Part shown: positions 1-5,542 of the stretch, in pieces
How positions within the stretch are numbered: the first letter of the stretch is position 1
Layout: each line of letters opens with the position of its first letter
Origin: Actinomycetota bacterium
GTDB lineage: Bacteria > Actinomycetota > Thermoleophilia > UBA2241
DNA length: 7,227 bases
Assembly (NCBI GenBank): GCA_026392265.1
Contig: JAPLCL010000248.1
Span: 1-7,227, forward strand
Reading direction: 5' to 3'
Program-made: the position numbers and the translations under genes
The notes under the pieces: model-generated
What the model was told of the DNA's origin: nothing
The model's input: only the letters and a program-made list of their open reading frames with translations
Databases searched by the model: none

Positions 1-1
1 G

Positions 2-1102
2 GCGGCGCTGGCGAACTACCTGTTCACCGCCATCGCTCCGGCGCCCGGCGAGATCCTGTGGGCGGTCGGCGACGCCGGTTGGGACGACAGCGTCATCGCG
101 CGCAGTGCCACCGACGGGCGCACCTGGACCCAGCGCCGCTCAGGGACCCAGGAGTACCTCTTCGGCGTGGACTTCACGGACGCGACGCACGGATGGGTGT
201 GTGGCGCCGGCGGTACGCTGCTGCGCAGCAGCGACGCCGGCAAACGCTGGCAGAAGGTCATCACTGCTCCGCGCGACGATCTCTTCGCGCTCGACTTCAG
301 CGACGCGAGCCACGGCTGGGTGGCCGCCAACGACGAGCGCTACCCCAACGCGCGGCTCGAGTACACGAGCGATGCCGGCGCGCATTGGGAGAGCCAGTAC
401 ACGGCCGCGAGGGCGCTGCTCTACAGCATCGACGTCGTGAGCGACAGCGAGGTATGGGCCGCCGGCGGCGACCCTGCCGGCGAGGCCGGGATGCTGGTGC
501 ATGGCGGCCTCGGCGGTGCCTGGTCAGCGCAATGGAGCGGTCCGCAGCGGCTCGCCGACGTGACGATGGTCGACGCCACCCACGGCTGGGCGGTCGGCGA
601 CGGCGGGCTCATACTGCACACCGCCGACGGCTCCACGTGGACTCCCCAGGCGAGCGGAGTCGCCTTCGACCTCACGGCGGTGAGCGCGGTCGACGATCAG
701 ACGGCGTGGGCTGTCGGTGACGGTGAGACGATTCTGCGGACCAGCGACGGCGGCGCACACTGGATCGCCGGCCACGGCGACGTGGTGGGGCCCGAGGCTC
801 ACGCGCCGAAGGCCGCCAGTGCGGGGGCCGGCGGCACCGCCACGCTGCGGTTCCGGGTGTCGGACGCCTCAGTTGAGGTGCGCCCGACCGTCAAGATCAG
901 GGACGCGCGCGGGCGGCTCGTCAAGTCACGGCAGTTCGGCTGGGTGACCAGCGGCGTCCCGCAGACGTGGACGTTCCGCTGCACTCTCCCCTGCGGCACC
1001 TACCGCTTCTCCGTCTACGCCGTCGACGCGGCCGGCAACCACCAGGCCAACGTCGCCCACAACACGCTGACGGTGAGCGGCTCGCAGCCGGCGACTCCTT
1101 GA
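2..1102 (+). CDS. YCF48/BNR-like beta-propeller protein with C-terminal Ig-like domain (5' partial)
   Basis: The frame is open from the first bases of the window to a TGA, giving 366 residues; the start and any signal peptide lie upstream. At least six propeller-blade repeats are visible. Each has a W preceded by G, A or V (residues 20, 65, 106, 152, 196, 236, about 40-46 apart), usually followed by a G-rich turn and then a T/S-x-DGG-x-x-W strand (for example TSDGGAHW near 247-254). This pattern matches the YCF48/HCF136 (photosystem II assembly-like) and BNR/sialidase-type repeat families. Such proteins in non-photosynthetic bacteria are commonly exported, with unknown binding partners. From about residue 278 to 360 the sequence changes to an Ig-like/FlgD-like fold signature (KIRDARGRLV, then GTYRFSVYAVDAAGN). 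C327 and C331 could form a disulfide, which would fit an extracytoplasmic location. No catalytic motif is seen, so no enzymatic role is proposed. The following gene is a separate unit. Confidence 0.8.
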   Translation, partial: AALANYLFTAIAPAPGEILWAVGDAGWDDSVIARSATDGRTWTQRRSGTQEYLFGVDFTDATHGWVCGAGGTLLRSSDAGKRWQKVITAPRDDLFALDFSDASHGWVAANDERYPNARLEYTSDAGAHWESQYTAARALLYSIDVVSDSEVWAAGGDPAGEAGMLVHGGLGGAWSAQWSGPQRLADVTMVDATHGWAVGDGGLILHTADGSTWTPQASGVAFDLTAVSAVDDQTAWAVGDGETILRTSDGGAHWIAGHGDVVGPEAHAPKAASAGAGGTATLRFRVSDASVEVRPTVKIRDARGRLVKSRQFGWVTSGVPQTWTFRCTLPCGTYRFSVYAVDAAGNHQANVAHNTLTVSGSQPATP

Positions 1103-1129
1103 CGCTCGCGGCGCTGCCGCCCTACCGCC

Positions 1130-1183
1130 TTGACCTTGAGTGACAGTCGTGTGCACACTAGTGACACGATTGGAGGAGGCATT
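1130..1183 (+). promoter_or_regulatory. Putative promoter/operator and RBS of the toxin-antitoxin module
   Basis: A TTGACC hexamer (1130-1135) and an overlapping-phase TTGAGT (1136-1141) are candidate -35 boxes, but neither has a strong -10 partner (CACACT at 1154-1159 or TAGTGA at 1159-1164). Between and around them lie a perfect 10-bp palindrome GTGTGCACAC (1149-1158), an overlapping 8-bp palindrome CACTAGTG (1156-1163), and two copies of AGTGACA (1139-1145 and 1160-1166) spaced 21 bp apart, about two helical turns. Phd/YefM antitoxins characteristically repress their own promoter through palindromic operators, so an autoregulatory site is a reasonable inference. GGAGGAGG at 1172-1179 is a strong Shine-Dalgarno sequence that fixes the antitoxin start at GTG 1184. 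Confidence 0.45.
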
Positions 1184-1471
1184 GTGCGATTCGTCAGCGT
1201 GCGCGACCTGAGAGGCAAGTCCGCCGAGCTTTGGCGGGATCTCCCCCAAGAGGGCGAGATGGTCGTCACCAGCAACGGGCGCCCGGTCGCCATCCTCGCC
1301 GCGGTCAACGAGGGCAACGTCGAAGAGTCCTTGGCGGCCTTTCGCCGGACACGAGCCATCGAGGCGGTGGCGGCTCTTCAGCTCGGGTCGTCCATCCGCG
1401 GCCACGAGCGCATCTCCGCGGCGGAGATCGAACGCGAGATCGAGGCGGTGCGCAGGCAGCGCGCCGGGTGA
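1184..1471 (+). CDS. Type II antitoxin, Phd/YefM-like
   Basis: This 95-residue protein has the N-terminal pattern of the Phd/YefM family: a strand with SVRDLRGKSAELW (residues 5-17), then GEMVVTSNGRPVAIL (24-38), where a strand-turn-strand ending in G-R/K-P-V-A is the family hallmark. That half normally dimerises and binds operator DNA. The C-terminal half (about 45-95) is charged and helical, ending in an acidic/basic stretch (AAEIEREIEAVRRQR), as expected for the flexible segment that wraps around and neutralises the toxin. The frame is open upstream to 1130, but GTG 1184 is preferred because GGAGGAGG lies 4 nt upstream and because the family sequence begins there. The stop overlaps the toxin start by 4 nt (GTGA), indicating translational coupling. 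It probably represses its own promoter through the palindromic DNA just upstream. Confidence 0.85.
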   Translation: MRFVSVRDLRGKSAELWRDLPQEGEMVVTSNGRPVAILAAVNEGNVEESLAAFRRTRAIEAVAALQLGSSIRGHERISAAEIEREIEAVRRQRAG

Positions 1472-1899
1472 GGATCGTCCTCGACACGAACGTCCTCGTT
1501 TCCGGGCTGCTGTCGCCGTTCGGACCACCGGGCGAGATCGTCCGCATGGTGTCGTCGGGCGCGCTCACGCTATGTACCGACGCCCGCATCCTCAGCGAGT
1601 ACGGGGAGGTCCTGCAGCGTCCCAAGTTCAGGTTCGCCGCCGCCGATCTGGCGACCCTGCTCGATGCCCTGCGCGTGCAGGGCTACGCCGTTGCCTCCGT
1701 CCCCTTGCCTCAAGCGCTGCCTGACCCCGGTGACGCGCCGTTCCTCGAGGTCGCTCTTGCCGGTGGAGCGAACTGCCTGGTCACCGGCAACCATGTCCAT
1801 TTCCCCGTCGAGCTGTGCCTCGGCGTGCCTGTGTTGTCGCCCGCCGAGCTCGTCGAGACATGGCAACGGCTCCTCAAGGATCAGCCCGACGTCGTTTGA
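1468..1899 (+). CDS. PIN-domain toxin (putative ribonuclease), toxin partner of the upstream antitoxin
   Basis: The product is 143 residues, the usual length of single PIN-domain toxins of the COG1569 type. It opens with MRIVLDTNVLVSGLL, the canonical first strand carrying the metal-binding Asp (D6). Other expected acidic positions are E44 (ILSEYGEVL), and D86 and D89 in PDPGDAPFLEVAL. The late motif LVTGNHVHFP (104-113) resembles the TGN-x-x-HFP variant common in this subfamily. PIN domains are Mg2+/Mn2+-dependent endoribonucleases; toxins of this class cut RNA and inhibit growth until the antitoxin blocks them. The RNA target cannot be read from the sequence. The GTG start overlaps the antitoxin stop (GTGA). 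The domain looks complete, with no frameshift or missing key residue. Its stop codon lies within the predicted -35 element of the cobalamin operon promoter. Confidence 0.88.
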   Translation: MRIVLDTNVLVSGLLSPFGPPGEIVRMVSSGALTLCTDARILSEYGEVLQRPKFRFAAADLATLLDALRVQGYAVASVPLPQALPDPGDAPFLEVALAGGANCLVTGNHVHFPVELCLGVPVLSPAELVETWQRLLKDQPDVV

Positions 1900-1925
1900 C
1901 GCCCGAGCGTCGGCGGCTGTAGCCT
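1896..1925 (+). promoter_or_regulatory. Predicted sigma70-type promoter for the cobalamin riboswitch operon
   Basis: TTGACG (1896-1901, five of six matches to the -35 consensus) is followed after 18 nt by TAGCCT (1920-1925), a TANNNT-type -10. Transcription would begin around 1931-1933, only a few bases before the first paired base of riboswitch helix P1 at 1936. This fits a leader that starts directly with the aptamer. The -35 overlaps the stop codon of the PIN toxin. The elements are read directly; promoter activity is inferred. Confidence 0.5.
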
Positions 1926-1935
1926 TCGCGGGTCA

Positions 1936-2081
1936 TCTCTCAGCTGCTGGGAAGCCGGTGCAAGGCCGGCGCTGCCCCGCAACTGTAGGCGCCGACGAAA
2001 GCCGCAACGATGCCACTGCCTCAGGGCGGGAAGGCGCGGCCGGTAGAGCGAAGCGCGAGCCAGGACACCGTGGCTGAGGGA
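1936..2081 (+). promoter_or_regulatory. Cobalamin (B12) riboswitch aptamer
   Basis: Several conserved blocks of the cobalamin riboswitch family (Rfam RF00174) occur in the right order. These are GGGAAGCCGGTG (1949-1960) with the P4-type hairpin GCCGG/CCGGC (1954-1958 with 1966-1970), CTGCCCCGCAACTGTA (1972-1987), GCCACTG (2012-2018), GGGAAGGCGCGG (2028-2039), and the B12-box core AGCCAGGACACC (2058-2069). A closing helix P1 can be drawn between TCTCTCAGC (1936-1944) and GCTGAGGGA (2073-2081), nine pairs with one G-U. The RNA binds adenosylcobalamin and normally lowers expression of the downstream genes, here the cobalamin operon beginning at cobU. No run of U after a hairpin is seen before cobU, so control of translation initiation is more likely than transcription termination. 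Confidence 0.95.
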
Positions 2082-2116
2082 GCATCGCGACAACGCCTCG
2101 AGGGAGGGCTGCGGTG
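2082..2116 (+). promoter_or_regulatory. Riboswitch expression platform and cobU ribosome binding site
   Basis: AGGGAGG (2101-2107) lies 6 nt before the GTG start of cobU and is the Shine-Dalgarno sequence. CCTC at 2096-2099 can pair with GAGG at 2104-2107 around a GAGG tetraloop, forming a small hairpin that would bury the ribosome binding site. In characterised cobalamin riboswitches a hairpin in this position forms a kissing contact with loop L5 when ligand is bound, which hides the ribosome binding site. I could not assign the matching L5 bases with confidence. Confidence 0.55.
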
Positions 2117-2824
2117 ACACCCCAAGACCGATTCATCTTCGTGACCGGCGGCGCGCGCAGCGGCAAGAGCACCTTTGCCGAGCGGCTCGCGGCGCAGCTG
2201 GCCGAGCCGTACGGCGGCCGCGTGACTTACCTCGCCACCTCCGAGACCAACGACGTCGAGATGACGGCGCGGGTCACGGCGCATCGCGCCGCGCGGCCCG
2301 CCGCCTGGACCACGGTGGAGTGCCCGCTCGAGGTGCCTGCGGCCGTTCGCGAGCACGCCTCGACAGCAGCGACGTCCGGCTCCGCCGCCTCCGGCGGCTC
2401 GGCCGGCCCACCCGTCTTCCTCCTCGACTGTGTCACGTTCTGGGTCACCAACCTGCTGTTCGCCGGCGGTGCCTTCGGCGGCAGCGCGCCGCCCGATGAG
2501 GGCTTCAACTACGACAAGGATCTTCTGCCGGCCGACGAGGAGCGCGCCGCCTCGGCGCGCGTCTCCGCCGGCGTCGGCGGCCTTCTCGCGGCTCGCGCCG
2601 AGACAGGTGCCACCTTGATCGCCGTGTCCAACGAAGTCGGGCTCGGGGTCGTCCCCGAGTATCCGCTCGCCCGTCTCTACCGCGACCAGCTCGGCTGGGC
2701 CAACCAGCGCCTGGCCGCCGCCGCCGACCGTGTCTACTTTCTCGTCGCCGGCTTTCCCCTCGATGTCACGGCTCTAGCCGTTTCCCCGCTCACCCAGTCC
2801 CCCCTGAAGGAGTCCGACCAGTGA
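2114..2824 (+). CDS. cobU: Adenosylcobinamide kinase / adenosylcobinamide-phosphate guanylyltransferase
   Basis: CobU phosphorylates adenosylcobinamide on its aminopropanol arm and then transfers GMP from GTP to give adenosylcobinamide-GDP, the activated corrin half used by CobS. Key features are the P-loop GGARSGKST (12-20) and the motif TAHRAARPAAW (55-65). H57 of that motif aligns with the guanylylated histidine of the Salmonella enzyme (His46). Also present are a Walker-B-like LLDCVTFWVTNLL (103-115) and the C-terminal signature VSNEVGLGVVPEYPLARLYR (171-190), then LGWANQRLA. At 236 residues it is about 50 longer than the common 180-190 residue forms. The excess is a Ser/Ala/Gly-rich linker (about 82-99) and a longer acidic loop (about 117-145). 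GTG 2114 is chosen because AGGGAGG lies 6 nt upstream, directly below the B12 riboswitch. Its stop overlaps the cobT start by 4 nt. Confidence 0.95.
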   Translation: MTPQDRFIFVTGGARSGKSTFAERLAAQLAEPYGGRVTYLATSETNDVEMTARVTAHRAARPAAWTTVECPLEVPAAVREHASTAATSGSAASGGSAGPPVFLLDCVTFWVTNLLFAGGAFGGSAPPDEGFNYDKDLLPADEERAASARVSAGVGGLLAARAETGATLIAVSNEVGLGVVPEYPLARLYRDQLGWANQRLAAAADRVYFLVAGFPLDVTALAVSPLTQSPLKESDQ

Positions 2825-3906
2825 CCGACCTACTCACCCGCACGATCGCCGCCATCACGCCCCTCGACGCGGACGCCATGCGCGCCGCCGAAGCTCGGCA
2901 GCTGCAGCTCACGAAGCCTCCGAAGGCCCTTGGCCGCCTCGAGACGCTGTCGATTCAGCTCGCCGGCATCCAGGGCAAGGCGCAGCCCGTGATCGAGAGC
3001 AAGGCCATCGCCGTGATGGCCGCCGACCACGGCGTGACCGCCGAGGGCGTCAGCGCTTTCCCTGCCGAGGTCACGCCGGGCATGGTCTTCAACTTCGCCG
3101 CCGGCGGCGCCGCCATCAACGTCATCGGGCGCCACGTCGGCGCTCGCGTACTGGTCACGGACGTCGGCGTCAATGCCGACCTCAGCGCCGCCGAAGGCGT
3201 ACGCCAGAAGAAGGTCCGCATGGGCACCGCCAACATGGCGCAGGAGCCCGCGATGACGCGCGAGCAGGCCGTGCGCGCCATCGAGATCGGCATCGAGCTG
3301 GTCGAGGAGGAGCTGGGCAAGGGCCTCGACATCATCGCCACCGGCGAGATGGGCATCGGCAACACCACGGCCGCGTCGGCCGTGATCGCGGCGCTCACCG
3401 GCGAGCCCGCCGCCACGGTCACCGGGCGCGGCACCGGCATCAGCGCCGCAGCGCTGCCGGCCAAGGTGGCCGTCATCGAGAAGGCGCTGGCCGTGAACCA
3501 GCCCGACGCCGCCGACGCCATCGACGTGCTGGCCAAGGTCGGCGGCCTCGAGATCGCCGCCATGACCGGCGTGTTCCTGGGTGGCGCGGCGCATCGCATC
3601 CCGGTCGTCATGGATGGCTTCATCAGCGCCGCCGCGGCGCTGGCTGCCGTGCGCCTCTGCCACGAGTGTGTGGACTACATCCTGCCGAGCCACGTGAGCA
3701 TCGAGATCGGGCACCAGGTCGTGCTCGACGAGCTCGGCCTGGTGCCGCTCTTCGACCTGCAGATGCGGCTGGGCGAAGGCACGGGGGCGGCCCTGTCGAT
3801 GAGTATCATCGAGGCCGCCGCCCGCATCCTCAGCGAGATGGCGACCTTCGAGAGCGCCGGCGTCGCCGGCGACCCCAGCGACGCCGACGCGGAGCTGACC
3901 CGTTGA
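2821..3906 (+). CDS. cobT: Nicotinate-nucleotide--dimethylbenzimidazole phosphoribosyltransferase
   Basis: CobT transfers the phosphoribosyl group of nicotinate mononucleotide to the lower-ligand base (classically 5,6-dimethylbenzimidazole), releasing nicotinate and giving alpha-ribazole 5'-phosphate. The 361-residue protein is close to the usual 350-360. Recognisable blocks in order are TKPPKALGRLE (31-41), the AADHGV block (68-72), FNFAAGGAAINV (90-101), TGEMGIGNTTAAS (174-186) and MRLGEGTGAAL (315-325). E319 in the last block corresponds to the catalytic base (Glu317 in Salmonella), and E176 to the conserved Glu of the GEMGIGNTT motif. The GTG start lies in the cobU stop (GTGA) with AAGGAG at 2807-2812, 8 nt upstream inside cobU, so the two are translationally coupled. 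The base actually used cannot be told from the sequence. No anomaly is seen. Confidence 0.97.
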   Translation: MTDLLTRTIAAITPLDADAMRAAEARQLQLTKPPKALGRLETLSIQLAGIQGKAQPVIESKAIAVMAADHGVTAEGVSAFPAEVTPGMVFNFAAGGAAINVIGRHVGARVLVTDVGVNADLSAAEGVRQKKVRMGTANMAQEPAMTREQAVRAIEIGIELVEEELGKGLDIIATGEMGIGNTTAASAVIAALTGEPAATVTGRGTGISAAALPAKVAVIEKALAVNQPDAADAIDVLAKVGGLEIAAMTGVFLGGAAHRIPVVMDGFISAAAALAAVRLCHECVDYILPSHVSIEIGHQVVLDELGLVPLFDLQMRLGEGTGAALSMSIIEAAARILSEMATFESAGVAGDPSDADAELTR

Positions 3907-3966
3907 CGGGAGTCCGCGACAGGGTCCGGGTCACCGTACGCAGCGGACCGGCGAGCTGACGAGCCC
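3907..3966 (+). other. 60-nt cobT-cobS spacer with an inverted repeat
   Basis: This is the longest gap inside the cobalamin operon. It contains GGTCCG (3923-3928) and CGGACC (3944-3949), a perfect 6-bp inverted repeat around a 15-nt loop, with no following T-tract. The frame of cobS is closed here by a TGA at 3958-3960, so cobS cannot begin further upstream. No strong Shine-Dalgarno sequence is seen before the cobS ATG. Confidence 0.5.
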
Positions 3967-4749
3967 ATGCTGCGGCAACTGACACTGGCGGTCACCTTCC
4001 TGACCGGCGTCCCACTCAAGGTCGAGGGCGACGTGAGTTCCGCCGACCTGTGGCGCAGCATGGGCTGGTACCCGCTGGTCGGCTTCGCGCTCGGCGCGGC
4101 GGCCTGGGCCGTGTACGCGGGCCTGCTCGAGCTGCTCCCCAGCCTTGTCGCCGCGGTGCTGGTCGTGATGGTGCTGGAGGCGGTGACTCGCGGGCTGCAC
4201 ATGGACGGCCTCATGGACACCGCCGACGGTATCCTGAGCGGCGCGCCGCGCGAACGGGCGCTGGAGATCATGAAGGACAGCAACGTCGGCGCCATGGGCG
4301 TGGTCGCCGCCGTGCTCATCCTGGTCCTAAAGGTCGCGGCTCTGGGCGCGCTGGCGCGCGCCGATGCCGCCGCTCCTCTGCTCGCCGGCTGGTGCGCGGC
4401 ACGCGCGCTGCCCGCCCTCGACGTGTACGCGTGGCCCTACGCGCGCGCGGCCGGCACCGGCGAGGCGTTCACGCGCGAGCGCACGACTGGTCCGGTGGCG
4501 ATGGCGGGCGGGCTTCTGCTCGCCGGAGTGGTGGCCGCGGTGTTTGTCACTGTTGCGGTCGACGGCGCGGGCGCGTGGTATTCGAGTCTCATCGTCGCGG
4601 TGCTCACGATGGGCGTGGCGCTGCTCGTGCAGGCCGCGGTGGCGAAGCGCCTCGGCGGCCTCACCGGCGACGTCTACGGCATGGGCATCGAACTGGCTGA
4701 GGCGGCGGCGCTGGTCGTCGGCTGCGCGATCGTGAAGCTGGCGGGATGA
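3967..4749 (+). CDS. cobS: Adenosylcobinamide-GDP ribazoletransferase (cobalamin synthase)
   Basis: CobS is an integral membrane enzyme that joins adenosylcobinamide-GDP to alpha-ribazole or alpha-ribazole phosphate, the last condensation of the nucleotide loop. The 260-residue product has the family's hydrophobic character, with membrane segments at about 34-52, 58-72, 111-130, 178-199 and 207-224. It also has the diagnostic motifs MDGLMDTADGIL (79-90), EIMKDSNVGAMG (100-111) and GGLTGDVYGMGIELAE (230-245). The Asp residues of the DGLMDTADG block are the likely metal/GDP-binding positions by analogy with the family. ATG 3967 is the only sensible start, because an in-frame TGA sits two codons upstream and MLRQLTLAVTFLTGVP matches the usual N-terminus. 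The ribosome binding site is weak, so expression may depend on ribosomes finishing cobT. Length and motifs are normal. Confidence 0.96.
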   Translation: MLRQLTLAVTFLTGVPLKVEGDVSSADLWRSMGWYPLVGFALGAAAWAVYAGLLELLPSLVAAVLVVMVLEAVTRGLHMDGLMDTADGILSGAPRERALEIMKDSNVGAMGVVAAVLILVLKVAALGALARADAAAPLLAGWCAARALPALDVYAWPYARAAGTGEAFTRERTTGPVAMAGGLLLAGVVAAVFVTVAVDGAGAWYSSLIVAVLTMGVALLVQAAVAKRLGGLTGDVYGMGIELAEAAALVVGCAIVKLAG

Positions 4750-4777
4750 CGGGCGCGACCGCCCAGGAGGCATGCTC

Positions 4778-5521
4778 GTGAAGCTTTACCTCGTGCGCCA
4801 CGGCCAGTCCACCGGCAACGTCGGCGGCACCCTGATGGGGCAGAGCGACCATCCGCTCACAGAGCTGGGCGAAGCGCAGGCGCGAGCGGCTGCTGCGCAC
4901 CTCGCGCCTTTCGGGCCAATGCCCGTGCGCTGCAGCGATCTGCCGCGCGCCCTCGCGACCGCCGAGCACATCGCCGCGGCTTGGGAGGCCCGAGTCGTCC
5001 CCGATGCGCGTCTCCGCGAGATCGACCTCGGCGACTACGAGGGTCGCTCCTGGGAGGAGTTCGAGGCCGACGAGGAGCTCAAGGTCGCGTTCGCCGACGA
5101 TCCCTACGGCACGGCGTTGCCGGATGGCGAGTCGCTGGCGCACGTCGAAACGCGTGTGCTGGCAGCCGTGCGTGACGTCCTCGTCGCGCGGGGCGTCGGG
5201 CCGGAAGGCGACCTGAGCACCGACGCCGTCGCCAACGCCGACGCCAGCGCGCTGGCGACCGGCTTCCACGTCACCGATCCGGGCCAGAACGCGTGCATCG
5301 TCGCTCACGACGGCCCCATTCGCGCGATCCTGAACCACTATCTCGGCGTGCCGCCGGAGAAGTGGTGGACGTTGTCCACCACCCACGGCGGCGTCTCGCT
5401 GCTCGAGTTCTCCCGCGGCTGGGTCAACATCCGCTACGTCAACGCCACCAGTCATCTGGCCGGGTTGGGCGACTCCGTGTACGTGCCGTCGGAGCCGGGC
5501 GACGAGCCGGCTGCCGGCTGA
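4778..5521 (+). CDS. cobC: Histidine phosphatase family protein, probable alpha-ribazole phosphatase
   Basis: This 247-residue member of the histidine phosphatase (phosphoglycerate mutase-like) superfamily carries LVRHGQSTGN (5-14) with the phospho-acceptor H8. The other catalytic positions are probably R57 (SDLPRALAT), E81 (REIDLGDYEG) and H177 (IVAHDGPIRAIL). In cobalamin operons this family acts as CobC, removing the 5'-phosphate from alpha-ribazole phosphate or from adenosylcobalamin phosphate. The specific role is inferred from its place between cobS and cbiB. An in-frame ATG at 4772 is only 1 nt from the AGGAGG at 4765-4770. GTG 4778 has the normal 7-nt spacing and yields MKLYLVRHG, so it is preferred. 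A stretch of roughly 25 residues (about 142-170) before the last catalytic strand is longer than in typical relatives, and the protein has a C-terminal tail rich in Gly, Glu and Pro. Confidence 0.88.
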   Translation: MKLYLVRHGQSTGNVGGTLMGQSDHPLTELGEAQARAAAAHLAPFGPMPVRCSDLPRALATAEHIAAAWEARVVPDARLREIDLGDYEGRSWEEFEADEELKVAFADDPYGTALPDGESLAHVETRVLAAVRDVLVARGVGPEGDLSTDAVANADASALATGFHVTDPGQNACIVAHDGPIRAILNHYLGVPPEKWWTLSTTHGGVSLLEFSRGWVNIRYVNATSHLAGLGDSVYVPSEPGDEPAAG

Positions 5522-5542
5522 CGTCTCTCCCTGGACCCTGCG

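Noticed and set aside
58..720. Plus-strand Arg-rich open frame overlapping the propeller gene
   Set aside because: Out-of-frame shadow; the repeat pattern of the propeller protein is in the other frame and is convincing.
1130..1183. N-terminal extension of the antitoxin from an upstream TTG at 1130
   Set aside because: It has no ribosome binding site and would put protein sequence over the palindromic operator region; GTG 1184 has an excellent Shine-Dalgarno sequence and family-typical start.
1801..1812. Apparent loss of the late acidic residue in the PIN toxin (TGN instead of TGD)
   Set aside because: The TGN-x-x-HFP form is a recurring variant in this PIN subfamily, so it does not indicate an inactive toxin.
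1898..1911. Hairpin GACGC-CCGA-GCGTC at the end of the toxin gene, considered as a terminator
   Set aside because: The stem is only 5 bp with no following T-tract, and it overlaps the predicted -35 of the riboswitch promoter.
2830..3714. Minus-strand open frame of 294 codons opposite cobT
   Set aside because: The translation is an Asp/His/Gly-rich shadow of cobT, which itself has complete family motifs.
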